From Ridgeia piscesae (Eukaryota > Annelida > Polychaeta > Sabellida > Siboglinidae), in NCBI GenBank assembly GCA_025642075.2, contig JAODUO010000426.1, forward strand, positions 1-64,000: a stretch of DNA of 64,000 bases, read 5' to 3'. Below are positions 1 through 12,912 of this stretch, piece after piece (position 1 is the first letter of the stretch; the number at the start of each line of letters is the position of its first letter). The notes under the pieces are model-generated. The model was not told the origin of the DNA, did not search any database, and saw nothing but the letters and a program-made list of their open reading frames with translations. The position numbers were made by a program, and so were the translations under genes.

Positions 1-327
1 GTAGGGAGGAGATTAGTGTGAGATTTTCAAGAGGAAACTGGTAAGGAGTATCTTAATGTGGCCTGGACACATGCATGGACATAACTTAATGCTCCCCCTT
101 ACCAAAGGGTCCTGGTTCGCCGGGCAAGCAGTTATTTTCCATTCAAAATGTTATTTAATGTTAATAAAATAAAATAATTATGTCACATTGTCAGTTATGA
201 AATGTACAGGTATTTGTTCATTTGATGTTTAAGAAGCACTGCTGGTTAAACACACAAATTTGCTTTGAAGTATTGCATGTTCACGATGTCCACGAAAATT
301 TAGGACTTGTGTGATTTCTCATGGGAT
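1..327. other. Unique flank before the first minisatellite
   Basis: AT-rich single-copy-looking DNA. I see no coding exon, RNA gene or convincing regulatory site in it. The minisatellite begins abruptly near 328 with a slightly divergent monomer (CCTAG in place of CATAG). Confidence 0.5.
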
Positions 328-3300
328 GAGTAACCTAGTGAGGCTGCTTGTCCCCCTTGACCAGCAGAGTAACATAGTGAGGCTGGTTGTCCCCCTTGAC
401 CAGCAGAGTAACATAGTGAGGCTGCTTGTCCCCCTTGACCAGCAGAGTAACATAGTGAGGCTGGTTGTCCCCCTTGTCCAGCAGAGTAACATAGTGAGGC
501 TGGTTGTCCCCCTTGACCAGCAGAGTAACATAGTGAGGCTGGCTGTCCCCCTGACCAGCAGAGTAACATAGTGAGGCTGCTTGTCCCCCTTGACCAGCAG
601 AGTAACATAGTGAGGCTGGTTGTCCCCCTTGACCAGCAGAGTAACATATTGAGGCTGGTTGTCCCCCTTGACCAGCAGAGTAACATAGTGAGGCTGGTTG
701 TCCCCCTTGACCAGCAGAGTAACATAGTGAGGCTGGTTGTCCCCCTTGACCAGCAGAGTAACATAGTGAGGCTGGTTGTCCCCCTTGACCAGCAGAGTAA
801 CATAGTGAGGCTTTGGGTTTTCCCCCTTGACCAGCAGAGTAACATAGTGAGGCTGGCTGTCCCCCTGACCAGCAGAGTAACATAGTGAGGCTGCTTGTCC
901 CCCTTGACCAGCAGAGTAACATAGTGAGGCTGCTTGTCCCCCTTGACCAGCAGAGTAACATAGTGAGGCTGGTTGTCCCCCTTGACCAGCAGAGTAACAT
1001 AGTGAGGCTGGTTGTCCCCCTTGACCAGCAGAGTAACATAGTGAGGCTGCTTGTCCCCCTTGACCAGCAGAGTAACATAGTGAGGCTGGTTGTCCCCCTT
1101 GACCAGCAGAGTAACATAGTGAGGCTGGTTGTCCCCCTTGACCAGCAGAGTAACATAGTGAGGCTGGCTTTTCCCCCTGACCAGCAGAGTAACATAGTGA
1201 GGCTGGGTTGTCCCCCTTGACCAGCAGAGTAACATAGTGAGGCTGGTTGTCCCCCTTGACCAGCAGAGTAACATAGTGAGGCTGGTTGTCCCCCTTGACC
1301 AGCAGAGTAACATAGTGAGGCTGCTTGTCCCCCTTGACCAGCAGAGTAACATAGTGAGGCTGGTTGTCCCCCTTGACCAGCAGAGTAACATAGTGAGGCT
1401 GGTTGTCCCCCTTGACCAGCAGAGTAACATATTGAGGCTGGTTGTCCCCCTTGACCAGCAGAGTAACATATTGAGGCTGGTTGTCCCCCTTGACCAGCAG
1501 AGTAACATAGTGAGGCTGGTTGTCCCCCTTGACCAGCAGAGTAACATAGTGAGGCTGGTTGTCCCCCTTGACCAGCAGAGTAACATATTGAGGCTGGTTG
1601 TCCCCCTTGACCAGCAGAGTAACATATTGAGGCTGGTTGTCCCCCTTGACCAGCAGAGTAACATATTGAGGCTGGTTGTCCCCCTTGACCAGCAGAGTAA
1701 CATAGTGAGGCTGGTTGTCCCCCTTGACCAGCAGAGTAACATAGTGAGGCTGGTTGTCCCCCTTGACCAGCAGAGTAACATAGTGAGGCTGGTTGTCCCC
1801 CTTGACCAGCAGAGTAACATAGTGAGGCTGCTTGTCCCCCTTGACCAGCAGAGTAACATAGTGAGGCTGGTTGTCCCCCTTGACCAGCAGAGTAACATAT
1901 TGAGGCTGGTTGTCCCCCTTGACCAGCAGAGTAACATAGTGAGGCTGCTTGTCCCCCTTGACCAGCAGAGTAACATAGTGAGGCTGGTTGTCCCCCTTGA
2001 CCAGCAGAGTAACATAGTGAGGCTGGTTGTCCCCCTTGACCAGCAGAGTAACATAGTGAGGCTGGTTGTCCCCCTTGACCAGCAGAGTAACATAGTGAGG
2101 CTGGCTGTCCCCCTGACCAGCATAGTAACATAGTGAGGCTGCTTGTCCCCCTTGACCAGCAGAGTAACATAGTGAGGCTGGTTGTCCCCCTTGACCAGCA
2201 GAGTAACATATTGAGGCTGGTTGTCCCCTTTACCAGCAGAGTAACATAGTGAGGCTGCTTGTCCCCCTTGACCAGCAGAGTAACATAGTGAGGCTGCTTG
2301 TCCCCCTTGACCAGCAGAGTAACATAGTGAGGCTGGTTGTCCCCCTTGACCAGCAGAGTAACATAGTGAGGCTGGTTGTCCCCCTTGACCAGCAGAGTAA
2401 CATAGTGAGGCTGCTTGTCCCCCTTGACCAGCAGAGTAACATAGTGAGGCTGCTTGTCCCCCTTGACCAGCAGAGTAACATAGTGAGGCTGGTTGTCCCC
2501 CTTGACTAGCAGAGTAACATAGTGAGGCTGGTTGTCCCCCTTGACCAGCAGAGTAACATAGTGAGGCTGGTTGTCCCCCTGACCAGCAGAGTAACATATG
2601 AGGCTGGTTGTCCCCCTGACCAGCAGAGTAACATAGTGAGGCTGGTTGTCCCCCTGACCAGCAGAGTAACATAGTGAGGCTGGTTGTCCCCCTTGACCAG
2701 AGAGTAACATAGTGAGGCTGGTTGTCCCCCTGACCAGCAGAGTAACATAGTGAGGCTGGTTGTCCCCCTGACAGCAGAGTAACATGATGAGGCTGGTTGT
2801 CCCCCTGACCAATGGAGTAAAATAGTGAGGCTGGTTGTCCCCCTGACCAGCAGAGTAACATAGTGAGGCTGGTTGTCCCCCTGACCAGCAGAGTAACATA
2901 ATGAGGCTGGTTGTCCCCCTGACCAGCAGAGTAACATAATGAGGCTGGTTGTCCCCCTGACCAGCAGAGTAACATAATGAGGCTGGTTGTCCCCCTGACC
3001 AGCAGAGTAACATAATGAGGCTGGTTGTCCCCCTGACCAGCAGAGTAACATAGTGAGGCTGGTTGTCCCCCTGACCAGCAGAGTAACATAATGAGGCTGG
3101 TTGTCCCCCTGACCAGCAGAGTAACATAATGAGGCTGGTTGTCCCCCTGACCAGCAGAGTAACATAATGAGGCTGGTTGTCCCCCTGACCAGCAGAGTAA
3201 CATAGTGAAGCTGGTTGTCCCCCTGACCAGCAGAGTAACATAGTGAGGCTGGCTGTCCCCCTGACCAGCAGAGTAACATATTGAGGCTGGTTGTCCCCCT

Positions 3301-6300
3301 TGACCAGCAGAGTAACATAGTGAGGCTGGTTGTCCCCCTTGACCAGCAGAGTAACATATTGAGGCTGGTTGTCCCCCTTGACTAGCAGAGTAACATAGTG
3401 AGGCTGGTTGTCCCCCTTGACCAGCAGAGTAACATAGTGAGGCTGGTTGTCCCCCTTGACCAGCAGAGTAACATAGTGAGGCTGGTTGTCCCCCTTGACC
3501 AGCAGAGTAACATAGTGAGGCTGGTTGTCCCCCTTGACCAGCAGAGTAACATAGTGAGGCTGGCTGTCCCCCTGACCAGCATAGTAACATAGTGAGGCTG
3601 CTTGTCCCCCTTGACCAGCAGAGTAACATAGTGAGGCTGGTTGTCCCCCTTGACCAGCAGAGTAACATATTGAGGCTGGTTGTCCCCCTTGACCAGCAGA
3701 GTAACATAGTGAGGCTGCTTGTCCCCCTTGACCAGCAGAGTAACATAGTGAGGCTGCTTGTCCCCCTTGACCAGCAGAGTAACATAGTGAGGCTGGTTGT
3801 CCCCCTTGACCAGCAGAGTAACATAGTGAGGCTGGTTGTCCCCCTTGACCAGCAGAGTAACATAGTGAGGCTGGTTGTCCCCCTTGACCAGCAGAGTAAC
3901 ATAGGGGAGGCTGGTTGTCCCCCTTGACCAGCAGAGTAACATAGTGAGGCTGGTTGTCCCCCTTGACTAGCAGAGTAACATAGTGAGGCTGCTTGTCCCC
4001 CTTGACCAGCAGAGTAACATAGTGAGGCTGGTTGTCCCCCTTGACCAGCAGAGTAACATAGTGAGGCTGGTTGTCCCCCTTGACCAGCAGAGTAACATAG
4101 TGACGCTGGTTGTCCCCCTGACCAGCAGAGTAACATGATGAGGCTGGTTGTCCCCCTGACCAATGGAGTAAAATAGTGAGGCTGGTTGTCCCCCTGACCA
4201 GCAGAGTAACATAGTGACGCTGGTTGTCCCCCTGACCAGCAGAGTAACATAGTGAGGCTGGTTGTCCCCCTGACCAGCAGAGTAACATAGTGAGGCTGGT
4301 TGTCCCCCTGACAAGCAGAGTAACATGATGAGGCTGGTTGTCCCCCTGACCAATGGAGTAAAATAGTGAGGCTGGTTGTCCCCCTGACCAGCAGAGTAAC
4401 ATAATGAGGCTGGTTGTCCCCCTGACCAGCAGAGTAACATAATGAGGCTGGTTGTCCCCCTGACCAGCAGAGTAACATAATGAGGCTGGTTGTCCCCCTG
4501 ACCAGCAGAGTAACATAATGAGGCTGGTTGTCCCCCTGACCAGCAGAGTAACATAGTGAGGCTGGTTGTCCCCCTGACCAGCAGAGTAACATAGTGAAGC
4601 TGGTTGTCCCCCTGACCAGCAGAGTAACATAGTGAGGCTGGTTGTCCCCCTGACCAGCAGAGTAACATAGTGAGGCTGGTTGTCCCCCTTGACCAGCAGA
4701 GTAACATAGTGAGGCTGCTTGTCCCCCTTGACCAGCAGAGTAACATAGTGAGGCTGGTTGTCCCCCTTGACCAGCAGAGTAACATAGTGAGGCTGGTTGT
4801 CCCCCTTGACCAGCAGAGTAACATAGTGAGGCTGGCTGTCCCCCTGACCAGCAGAGTAACATAGTGAGGCTGGTTGTCCCCCTTGACCAGCAGAGTAACA
4901 TAGTGAGGCTGGTTGTCCCCCTTGACCAGCAGAGTAACATATTGAGGCTGGTTGTCCCCCTTGACCAGCAGAGTAACATAGTGAGGCTGCTTGTCCCCCT
5001 TGACCAGCAGAGTAACATAGTGAGGCTGGTTGTCCCCCTGACCAGCAGAGTAACATATTGAGGCTGGTTGTCCCCCTTGACCAGCAGAGTAACATATTGA
5101 GGCTGGTTGTCCCCCTTGACCAGCAGAGTAACATATTGAGGCTGGTTGTCCCCCTTGACCAGCAGAGTAACATAGTGAGGCTGGTTGTCCCCCTTGACCA
5201 GCAGAGTAACATATTGAGGCTGGTTGTCCCCCTTGACCAGCAGAGTAACATATTGAGGCTGGTTGTCCCCCTTGACCAGCAGAGTAACATATTGAGGCTG
5301 GTTGTCCCCCTTGACCAGCAGAGTAACATATTGAGGCTGGTTGTCCCCCTTGACCAGCAGAGTAACATAGTGAGGCTGGTTGTCCCCCTTGACCAGCAGA
5401 GTAACATAGTGAGGCTGGTTGTCCCCCTTGACCAGCAGAGTAACATAGTGAGGCTGGTTGTCCCCCTTGACCAGCAGAGTAACATAGTGAGGCTGCTTGT
5501 CCCCCTTGACCAGCAGAGTAACATAGTGAGGCTGGTTGTCCCCCTTGACTAGCAGAGTAACATAGTGAGGCTGGTTGTCCCCCTTGACCAGCAGAGTAAC
5601 ATAGTGACGCTGGTTGTCTCCCCTGACCAGCAGAGTAACATGATGAGGCTGGTTGTCCCCCTGACCAATGGAGTAAAATAGTGAGGCTGGTTGTCCCCCT
5701 GACCAGCAGAGTAACATAGTGACGCTGGTTGTCCCCTTGACTAGTAAAATAACATAGTGAGGCTGGTTGTCTCCCTGACCAGCAGAGTAACATAGTGAGG
5801 CTGGTTGTCCCCCCTGACAAGCAGAGTAACATGATGAGGCTGGTTGTCCCCCTGACCAATTGAGTAAAATAGTGAGTCTGGTTGTCCCCCTGACCAGCAG
5901 AGTAACATAATGAGGCTGGTTGTCCCCCTGACCAACAGAGTAACATAATGAGGCTGGTTGTCCCCCTGACCAGCAGAGTAACATAATGAGGCTGGTTGTC
6001 CCCCTGACCAGCAGAGTAACATAATGAGGCTGGTTGTCCCCCTGACCAGCAGAGTAACATAGTGAAGCTGGTTGTCCCCCTGACCAGCAGAGTAACATAG
6101 TGAGGCTGGTTGTCCCCCTGACCAGCAGAGTAACATAATGAGGCTGGTTGTCCCCCTGACCAGCAGAGTAACATAATGAGGCTGGTTGTCCCCCTGACCA
6201 GCAGAGTAACATAATGAGGCTGGTTGTCCCCCTGACCAGCAGAGTAACATAGTGAAGCTGGTTGTCCCCCTGACCAGCAGAGTAACATAGTGAGGCTGGC

Positions 6301-8194
6301 TGTCCCCCTGACCAGCAGAGTAACATATTGAGGCTGGTTGTCCCCCTTGACCAGCAGAGTAACATAGTGAGGCTGGTTGTCCCCCTTGACCAGCAGAGTA
6401 ACATATTGAGGCTGGTTGTCCCCCTTGACTAGCAGAGTAACATAGTGAGGCTGCTTGTCCCCCTTGACCAGCAGAGTAACATAGTGAGGCTGGTTGTCCC
6501 CCTTGACCAGCAGAGTAACATAGTGAGGCTGGTTGTCCCCCTTGACCAGCAGAGTAACATAGTGAGGCTGGTTGTCCCCCTTGACCAGCAGAGTAACATA
6601 GTGAGGCTGGCTGTCCCCCTGACCAGCATAGTAACATAGTGAGGCTGCTTGTCCCCCTTGACCAGCAGAGTAACATAGTGAGGCTGGTTGTCCCCATTGA
6701 CCAGCAGAGTAACATATTGAGGCTGGTTGTCCCCTTGACCAGCAGAGTAACATAGTGAGGCTGCTTGTCCCCCTTGACTAGCAGAGTAACATAGTGAGGC
6801 TGCTTGTCCCCCTTGACCAGCAGAGTAACATAGTGAGGCTGGTTGTCCCCCTTGACCAGCAGAGTAACATGGTGAGGCTGGTTGTCCCCCTTGACCAGCA
6901 GAGTAACATAGTGAGGCTGCTTGTCCCCCTTGACTAGCAGAGTAACATAGTGAGGCTGCTTGTCCCCCTTGACCAGCAGAGTAACATAGTGAGGCTGGTT
7001 GTCCCCCTTGACCAGCAGAGTAACATAGTGAGGCTGGTTGTCCCCCTTGACCAGCAGAGTAACATAGTGACGCTGGTTGTCTCCCCTGACCAGCAGAGTA
7101 ACATGATGAGGCTGGTTGTCCCCCTGACCAATGGAGTAAAATAGTGAGGCTGGTTGTCCCCCTGACCAGCAGAGTAACATAGTGACGCTGGTTGTCCCCT
7201 TGACTAGTAAAATAACATAGTGAGGCTGGTTGTCCCCCTGACCAGCAGAGTAACATAGTGAGGCTGGTTGTCCCCCCTGACAAGCAGAGTAACATGATGA
7301 GGCTGGTTGTCCCACTGACCAATTGAGTAAAATAGTGAGGCTGGTTGTCCCCCTGACCAGCAGAGTAACATAATGAGGCTGGTTGTCCCCCTGACCAACA
7401 GAGTAACATAATGAGGCTGGTTGTCCCCCTGACCAGCAGAGTAACATAATGAGGCTGGTTGTCCCCCTGACCAGCAGAGTAACATAATGAGGCTGGTTGT
7501 CCCCCTGACCAGCAGAGTAACATAGTGAGGCTGGTTGTCCCCCTGACCAGCAGAGTAACATAGTGAAGCTGGTTGTCCCCCTGACCAGCAGAGTAACATA
7601 GTGAGGTTGGTTGTCCCCCTGACCAGCAGAGTAACATAATGAGGCTGGTTGTCCCCCTGACCAGCAGAGTAACATAATGAGGCTGGTTGTCCCCCTGACC
7701 AGCAGAGTAACATAATGAGGCTGGTTGTCCCCCTGACCAGCAGAGTAACATAGTGAGGCTGGTTGTCCCCCTGACCAGCAGAGTAACATAGTGAAGCTGG
7801 TTGTCCCCCTGACCAGCAGAGTAACATAGTGAGGCTGGCTGTCCCCCTGACCAGCAGAGTAACATATTGAGGCTGGTTGTCCCCCTTGACCAGCAGAGTA
7901 ACATAGTGAGGCTGGTTGTCCCCCTTGACCAGCAGAGTAACATAGTGACGCTGGTTGTCCCCCTACCAGCAGAGTAACATAGTGACGCTGGTTGTCCCCC
8001 TGACCAGCAGAGTAACATAATGAGGCTGGTTGTCCCCCTGACCAGCAGAGTAACATAGTGAGGCTGGTTGTCCCCCTGACCAGCAGAGTAACATAGTGAA
8101 GCTGGTTGTCCCCCTGACCAGCAGAGTAACATAGTGAGGCTGGCTGTCCCCCTAACCAGCAGAGTAACATATTGAGGCTGGTTGTCCCCCTGAC
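328..8194. repeat. Minisatellite of 38/39-bp monomers, about 200 copies
   Basis: A head-to-tail monomer recurs without interruption; its signature words are GTGAGGCTGGTTGTCCCCCT and GACCAGCAGAGTAACATA. Two length classes exist: 39 bp (CCCCCTTGACC) and 38 bp (CCCCCTGACC). They alternate in blocks: mostly 39-bp to about 2565, then 38-bp to 3290, 39-bp to 4110, 38-bp to 4680, 39-bp to 5600, 38-bp to 6320, 39-bp to 7070, then 38-bp. A rare variant containing CCAATGGAGTAAAATAG (CCAATTGAG in some) recurs near 2811, 4161, 4351, 5666, 5853, 7128 and 7319, which shows a higher-order period near 1.5 kb. Because 39 is divisible by three, very long reading frames appear on both strands. They are a by-product of the repeat and not evidence of a protein. 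Confidence 0.98.
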
Positions 8195-8622
8195 ATCAAA
8201 ACAGAAATAATAAAACAGAAATGGACTTTCACAGGACATACACTCTGAAAAGACGTAGAAATTGCCACAAGACAAGTCCTCCTTGAATCGTCAAGGAAAA
8301 AGACAGCCATGCGATGCTGAAAACAGTTGGAGACAATGAACAACTGACGAACTGAAGAAAAGCGATGCAACTTGGAATAAAGCCAAGAAACAGACAAACA
8401 ACAGAGTGTGGAGAAGGTCCAGGTGCTGTCTCTGAGCTCCCACCAGCGACAAGATGATTGAGTGAGTAACACACGGAACTAAGAGAAAGAGATTGTTAAC
8501 AACCTTAGACTGAGTGGATGGTACAGTGACAAGATGAACACCATCATTGTGTCATTTCTTCTTCTTCTCTTCTTCCATTAAATGACCTCGATCAACTTGC
8601 TGACCATTCTGGTCATTAGTTT
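8195..8622. other. Unique DNA 3' of the first array
   Basis: Purine-rich stretch following the last degenerate monomer, ending in a short CTT-rich run near 8560. No splice-bounded exon or RNA gene was recognised. It could be part of an old transposable element, but nothing diagnostic is visible. Confidence 0.4.
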
Positions 8623-8875
8623 TGAGAGTTGTCCTTCTCTAGAATTAGTGATTCCACTACAGGTTACACATTTACCCCCTGTGTGGGATCTTTTACGTCC
8701 CCTGGCATAGACACCAGATAGAAGGGACCACCGGCTTTTAGTGTCTCTTCCGGAAGACACAGGCAAATGTGGGGTGAACGAAATTGCCTAAATTTCGAAA
8801 CGGCGGAAGGTGGGATTGAACCAATCCCCTTGATTGACAGTTCGGCGCTCTACCGGGCAACCACCGCTCCCCACC
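8623..8875 (-). mobile_element. tRNA-derived SINE, copy 1
   Basis: Read on the minus strand from about 8875, the element starts with a tRNA-like head: an A-box-like GTGGTTGCCCGGTAGAGCGC and, further on, a B-box-like GGTTCAATCCC (plus-strand positions about 8812-8822), both typical of RNA polymerase III internal promoters. The body continues to about 8623. The same sequence occurs in the opposite orientation at 25819-26049, including a shared stretch around AAAAGCCGGTGGTCCCTTCT, which proves it is dispersed. Assignment to a named SINE family is not possible here. The short reading frame shared by both copies is part of the SINE body and is not a gene. Confidence 0.8.
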
Positions 8876-10990
8876 ATTTGTGTGAACAGATGTGAGCAGG
8901 GAATGGAGACTGACAGCAGGAGAATAGGGACGTGGAGAAAAGTGGCATGGATGACTGGAGGATGGGATAAGTGATGGAAGAAGGAAAGAACAGCAAACAG
9001 GGATCTACAGCAATGCTAGCCTCATCCCAGCACCCACAATACAGACAGGCAGAGGAGACCAATAACAAAGGCATCCTTTGACTGGGCATAGTTTCTGGTG
9101 GACAGATACATATTTAAGTTTAGGGTTTAGAAAATGTTGTTGTGAAGTTGTTGGTGGGTGACCAGGCCCCTCAAAAAATTATTCAAATTCATAGACAGAT
9201 CATCGTGTGATGACAACAAAGTTGGTTATTTATATTTCAAATAACATACCATTCAATGCAAAACATGTAATTTTTTTAAGATAGAATATCCTAACTGAAA
9301 CTGGTAGTAAATTGTCTGCTGTTTCTTAAAATGCAACAACAACAAAAATTCATTTATTCACTCTTGCAAACATAGTTTGGCTATTTGTCAGTTTTGTGAA
9401 ATTGTCTAAGTCACAGTCTGTACCAGGCCACATCCACTGCTTATGTACTGGGCACAGATTTACAACCGCTACGCTTGTTTTTCCTTGTCAGTGTATTCCT
9501 TTTTCCATCAAAAGAAACATCTCCATTTAATCTAAAAACTCATCCAATCAATTCACACCAATCACTCTGTTTACCACCATTTTTCCAGACTGTCGCCATT
9601 TTGCCTATGAAAGTGGCCGCAATATGCGCACATTGTTGGATTTCCGATATTCAGTTAGTTGTGCAACCCGACTGATTTCTCGCTAAACTCGATAACCACG
9701 CTGGAATGCAGCGGACGCAAATTGAACGGACATCACACACATTACAGCATAATCGGATCTGAAAATGCTATTGGTGTTTGGAACGTGCCACGTAAAAGAC
9801 GAGAACAGCCTGGTGGTATTGACATGCAAAATCGAGACTTTTATTTCCTCGACAGAAACAAACACAAAGCCAGATGGATGGACGTAATGAGACTTCGTCA
9901 GGCGTTCAAGCCATATTGATTCTGGGGCCGTGTCATCGCCGTCGTGGGGATGTCGTTATAACGTCCAACGTCAATGTGGCGTGAGGTCGTCTTAATCCAC
10001 CGGGGACACGTCCCGACGTGACATTAAGTAATGTCAAGCTATCTGACGCAGTGCAACGATATAGTTGTGACATCAATTGATGAGATGGCAGCAGGCATAC
10101 GCATGGATGTCACCCAGTATGTCTAGTTATCGACAAGGGATGTCACTTGATTGTTTGGTTGAATTTATTCAGCACAATGTTTGTGCAAGAATAACAGTAA
10201 AACACTGTTCTGTTACTCTAACCCCTGCACACTGTGCTCAATAAATACAACCATAGCCATAGACTTGGGGTGTCGAGTGCAGGTGGTGTGATGTACTTAG
10301 TGAATACCTCTCTATCACCTGAGGTAAGGGTATTTCTTGAAAAGGGGAATTGAGATATAATTGGAGAGTTTTTCACCTGATGTGAACATTATCTAATAAC
10401 ACTGCAGATATCAAACGCATAAATGAACACGAATGTACACTACAGTTGACTCGCATTACAAACTTGGCACATATTTGGAATATCAAAAGATAACAATGCT
10501 GATTTTGAAGTTAACTTATAAACTTATCAATGTAATTTTGTTGTATACCAGCTTTACTTATTCCTCAGTGCCACTGCAGTATCAGACTTTGGTGTGATAA
10601 ACACTGCCACATTGTTAATAAAGATTTAATTGTTGTACATAATAGCATGTTCATAAAATACAATAAACTGCACTGCCACCAAAAACATGCCATTAATTTC
10701 AATATTCTGCACAAAAGGATTTTCAACATCTTTTCAATCCTGCGTTATGCCACCATTGAATGTTTTGTTTATTTAAAGGTCAATGAAGTGGGTTGGCTTG
10801 CAGAGTGATGGTGTCTGCGATCCTCTAAGCCATCGGCTAACTCGGCTAACTTCCTACCAGTGAAAGCAATCTTTTAGTAGGATGTTATTACGGTGTAAAT
10901 CTGAGGCTCTCGGGACTGAATCATTAGTTGTGTCATGACAGACAATCAATAGATGCACAAGGGACTTGTCTGGTCTCCCCGTCTATGATT
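8876..10990. other. Intergenic DNA, no recognisable gene
   Basis: Mostly AT-rich. A more GC-rich island lies at about 9600-10030 and contains an open frame on the + strand to 9919 that I do not recognise. It opens at a non-ATG codon, its only internal ATGs are late, and no splice sites obviously frame it, so it is not annotated as a gene. The rest shows nothing identifiable. Confidence 0.4.
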
Positions 10991-10996
10991 ACTTAC

Positions 10997-11052
10997 ATGA
11001 TCAAACCTTGCTTGAACACCATGTACAATCCACAATGCATTACCGACAAAAA
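10997..11052 (-). other. Candidate minus-strand exon (56 nt), unidentified gene
   Basis: On the minus strand this interval is preceded by TTCAATTACAG and followed by a strong donor GTAAGTAATC. In one phase (two leading nucleotides) it reads 18 codons without a stop, with a hydrophobic core (GNALWIVHGV). It may belong with the two better-supported candidate exons upstream at 11976-11996 and 12197-12245, but joining it directly to the 21-nt candidate would require a different phase, so an exon would be missing between them. The polypyrimidine tract is weak. The protein is not recognised. Confidence 0.25.
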
Positions 11053-11975
11053 CTGTAATTGAACAGTGGCCCTTCTAACAGGTGGATTAGTTTACCGTAA
11101 GCTGCAATCTCACTGATATGGTTCATCTGTGCGTAAAACTAAATGTCACCAGGAATATTGAGTGAAGTGCAATGGAGATCCTGCTCGTAGAATTACAAGC
11201 ACGCACATGTGTAATCGGGCACGCTGTCTTAAAATCAGGCAATTTTGATGGCTGGAATTCACAGTAATAGTTTCCCTTGATAAATAGGAGAGTGTGCATA
11301 GGAAAATGATATCAGGATTGTGCAATGAACTGAAAAATCATAACAAAACAGAGCTACTTGGATTATTAAATAGAATTCAATAAACCTCAGACATTTAGTT
11401 GAATTTCGTGTACTGAAACATAATTAAATAACGTGCTAGATTCCGACAACCATTGAGTGCCGACTTAACATAATGTCACAAAAACAGGTCAATATAATTT
11501 TGTATTATTGGTTTATGATTTCCAGCTATACTTGTAACAATACTAAATGCAAGGAAGTTTCACTGACACCTTTAAACCATTTGTTGCCCACCAAATCAAA
11601 CCATGTATTAACTAGGAAGAATTGTGGACCTCTTCTGAATATAAACCCAAAAATTTACCTCTAAGTCATGTCCCATCAATTTTGTTTGGATGATATTCAT
11701 GAATCCAAATTTCCAAAGTTGATACATCACTTTAAAAATTTACTTCAATTTATCAAATAAATACAAAATTACTCAAACTAGTTCAAGGTTCAAGACTGTT
11801 TTAGTGACTTTATACCAACAAGCAAAGGACAAGTAAATGGTAATGACTTGTGAAAGGTCACTTCCAACACCCATCATAACTGTCAATGTCATGGTCACAT
11901 GTGGCTACTTAGACGGTCCGGTCTGCACTGGTTCACATGCACAGACAGCAAGAAACAAATAAATTTGATACTTAC

Positions 11976-11996
11976 ATCATCCATCAAATTCTCAAA
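11976..11996 (-). other. Candidate minus-strand microexon (21 nt)
   Basis: The minus strand shows a textbook acceptor (TTTTCTTTTTACTTGCAG with a CTGAT branch-like word upstream), seven codons reading FENLMDD, and a consensus donor GTAAGT. The phase agrees with the 49-nt candidate at 12197-12245, which lies upstream on the same strand. Short exons with strong sites arise by chance in large genomes, so this stays tentative. The encoded peptide is not recognised. Confidence 0.35.
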
Positions 11997-12196
11997 CTGC
12001 AAGTAAAAAGAAAACATCAGTTCTAAGTAATATGTTGCAAGATTAGTTCTACTGTTGTTATATTATTTTTTTAAACTTATAAAGCACAATATTAATTATT
12101 CAATAATTTAACATATTTTATTTTAACAGTGACTGTACATAGACACATGTAGCACACAGTTTAAGTAAGACCATAAAACAATATTACTGTACATAC

Positions 12197-12245
12197 CTCA
12201 ATTGAAATGTCTCGTTCAACATTGTACCGTGTCCGCAGATATTTC
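12197..12245 (-). other. Candidate minus-strand exon (49 nt)
   Basis: On the minus strand an acceptor ATTCTACTTCCAG precedes, and donor GTATGT follows, a 49-nt interval. In the phase with one leading nucleotide it reads 16 stop-free codons (KYLRTRYNVERDISIE), ending in phase 0, which allows direct joining to the seven-codon microexon at 11976-11996. The joined peptide is charged and helix-like. I do not recognise the protein, and no upstream exon or start codon could be assigned. Confidence 0.35.
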
Positions 12246-12771
12246 CTGGAAGTAGAATTGAATTTTTAATTTATGCTATCAATTTAATAATGTAATATAT
12301 AATAAGAGATTTTAACGATTTCAGTACTAATAAAAAACAATTATCAAAGGTGAGAGAATTGCAGTGTCTGGTTCATTAATTGTATGGAACTGTTCAGACC
12401 TAGCGCTATTAATTATCAATGTTGTATTGTTATATTGATCTACATCATGTTTTCCCAAACACCACTTCTGAGGACAATAATCAATCAACTACTTGGTCAC
12501 ATCAATTTGCAAAAAAAATTCAATGCCAGTAACACTGTAGACTAGTGCGGAAGTGAATAATTCCTGACAGGCTGCATGGCTGCCACATTTATAAACAGAA
12601 CACAGAGGATCAGGAACAGAAATTATAAAACGTCTGCTACCTATGCCCTTGACAACAACTACAGCAATTTACCAACAGAGCTTGTCAGAAATGCAATGAA
12701 ACATCGACACATTCACATTGACTTGGTTCAATGTTTAAGTGAGTGAAATAATAATAATAATAAAATACAGT

Positions 12772-12815
12772 CAGGAGAACCTGCCCATTTAAAACATACT
12801 TTGTATAATATAACA

Positions 12816-12912
<97 letters not shown>

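Noticed and set aside
328..8194. CRISPR-like array
   Set aside because: There are no unique spacers; monomers abut directly, and the genome is eukaryotic.
300..8275. Reading frames of up to about 2,000 codons on both strands of the 38/39-bp array
   Set aside because: They arise because the 39-bp unit is divisible by three and contains no stop. Several frames on both strands are open at once, sequence is pure monomer, and 38-bp monomers shift the frame.
9659..9919. Open frame with charged C-terminal part (RNKHKARWMDVMRLRQ)
   Set aside because: Non-ATG opening, no splice framing, family not recognised. It may be a transposon relic; not enough to call a gene.
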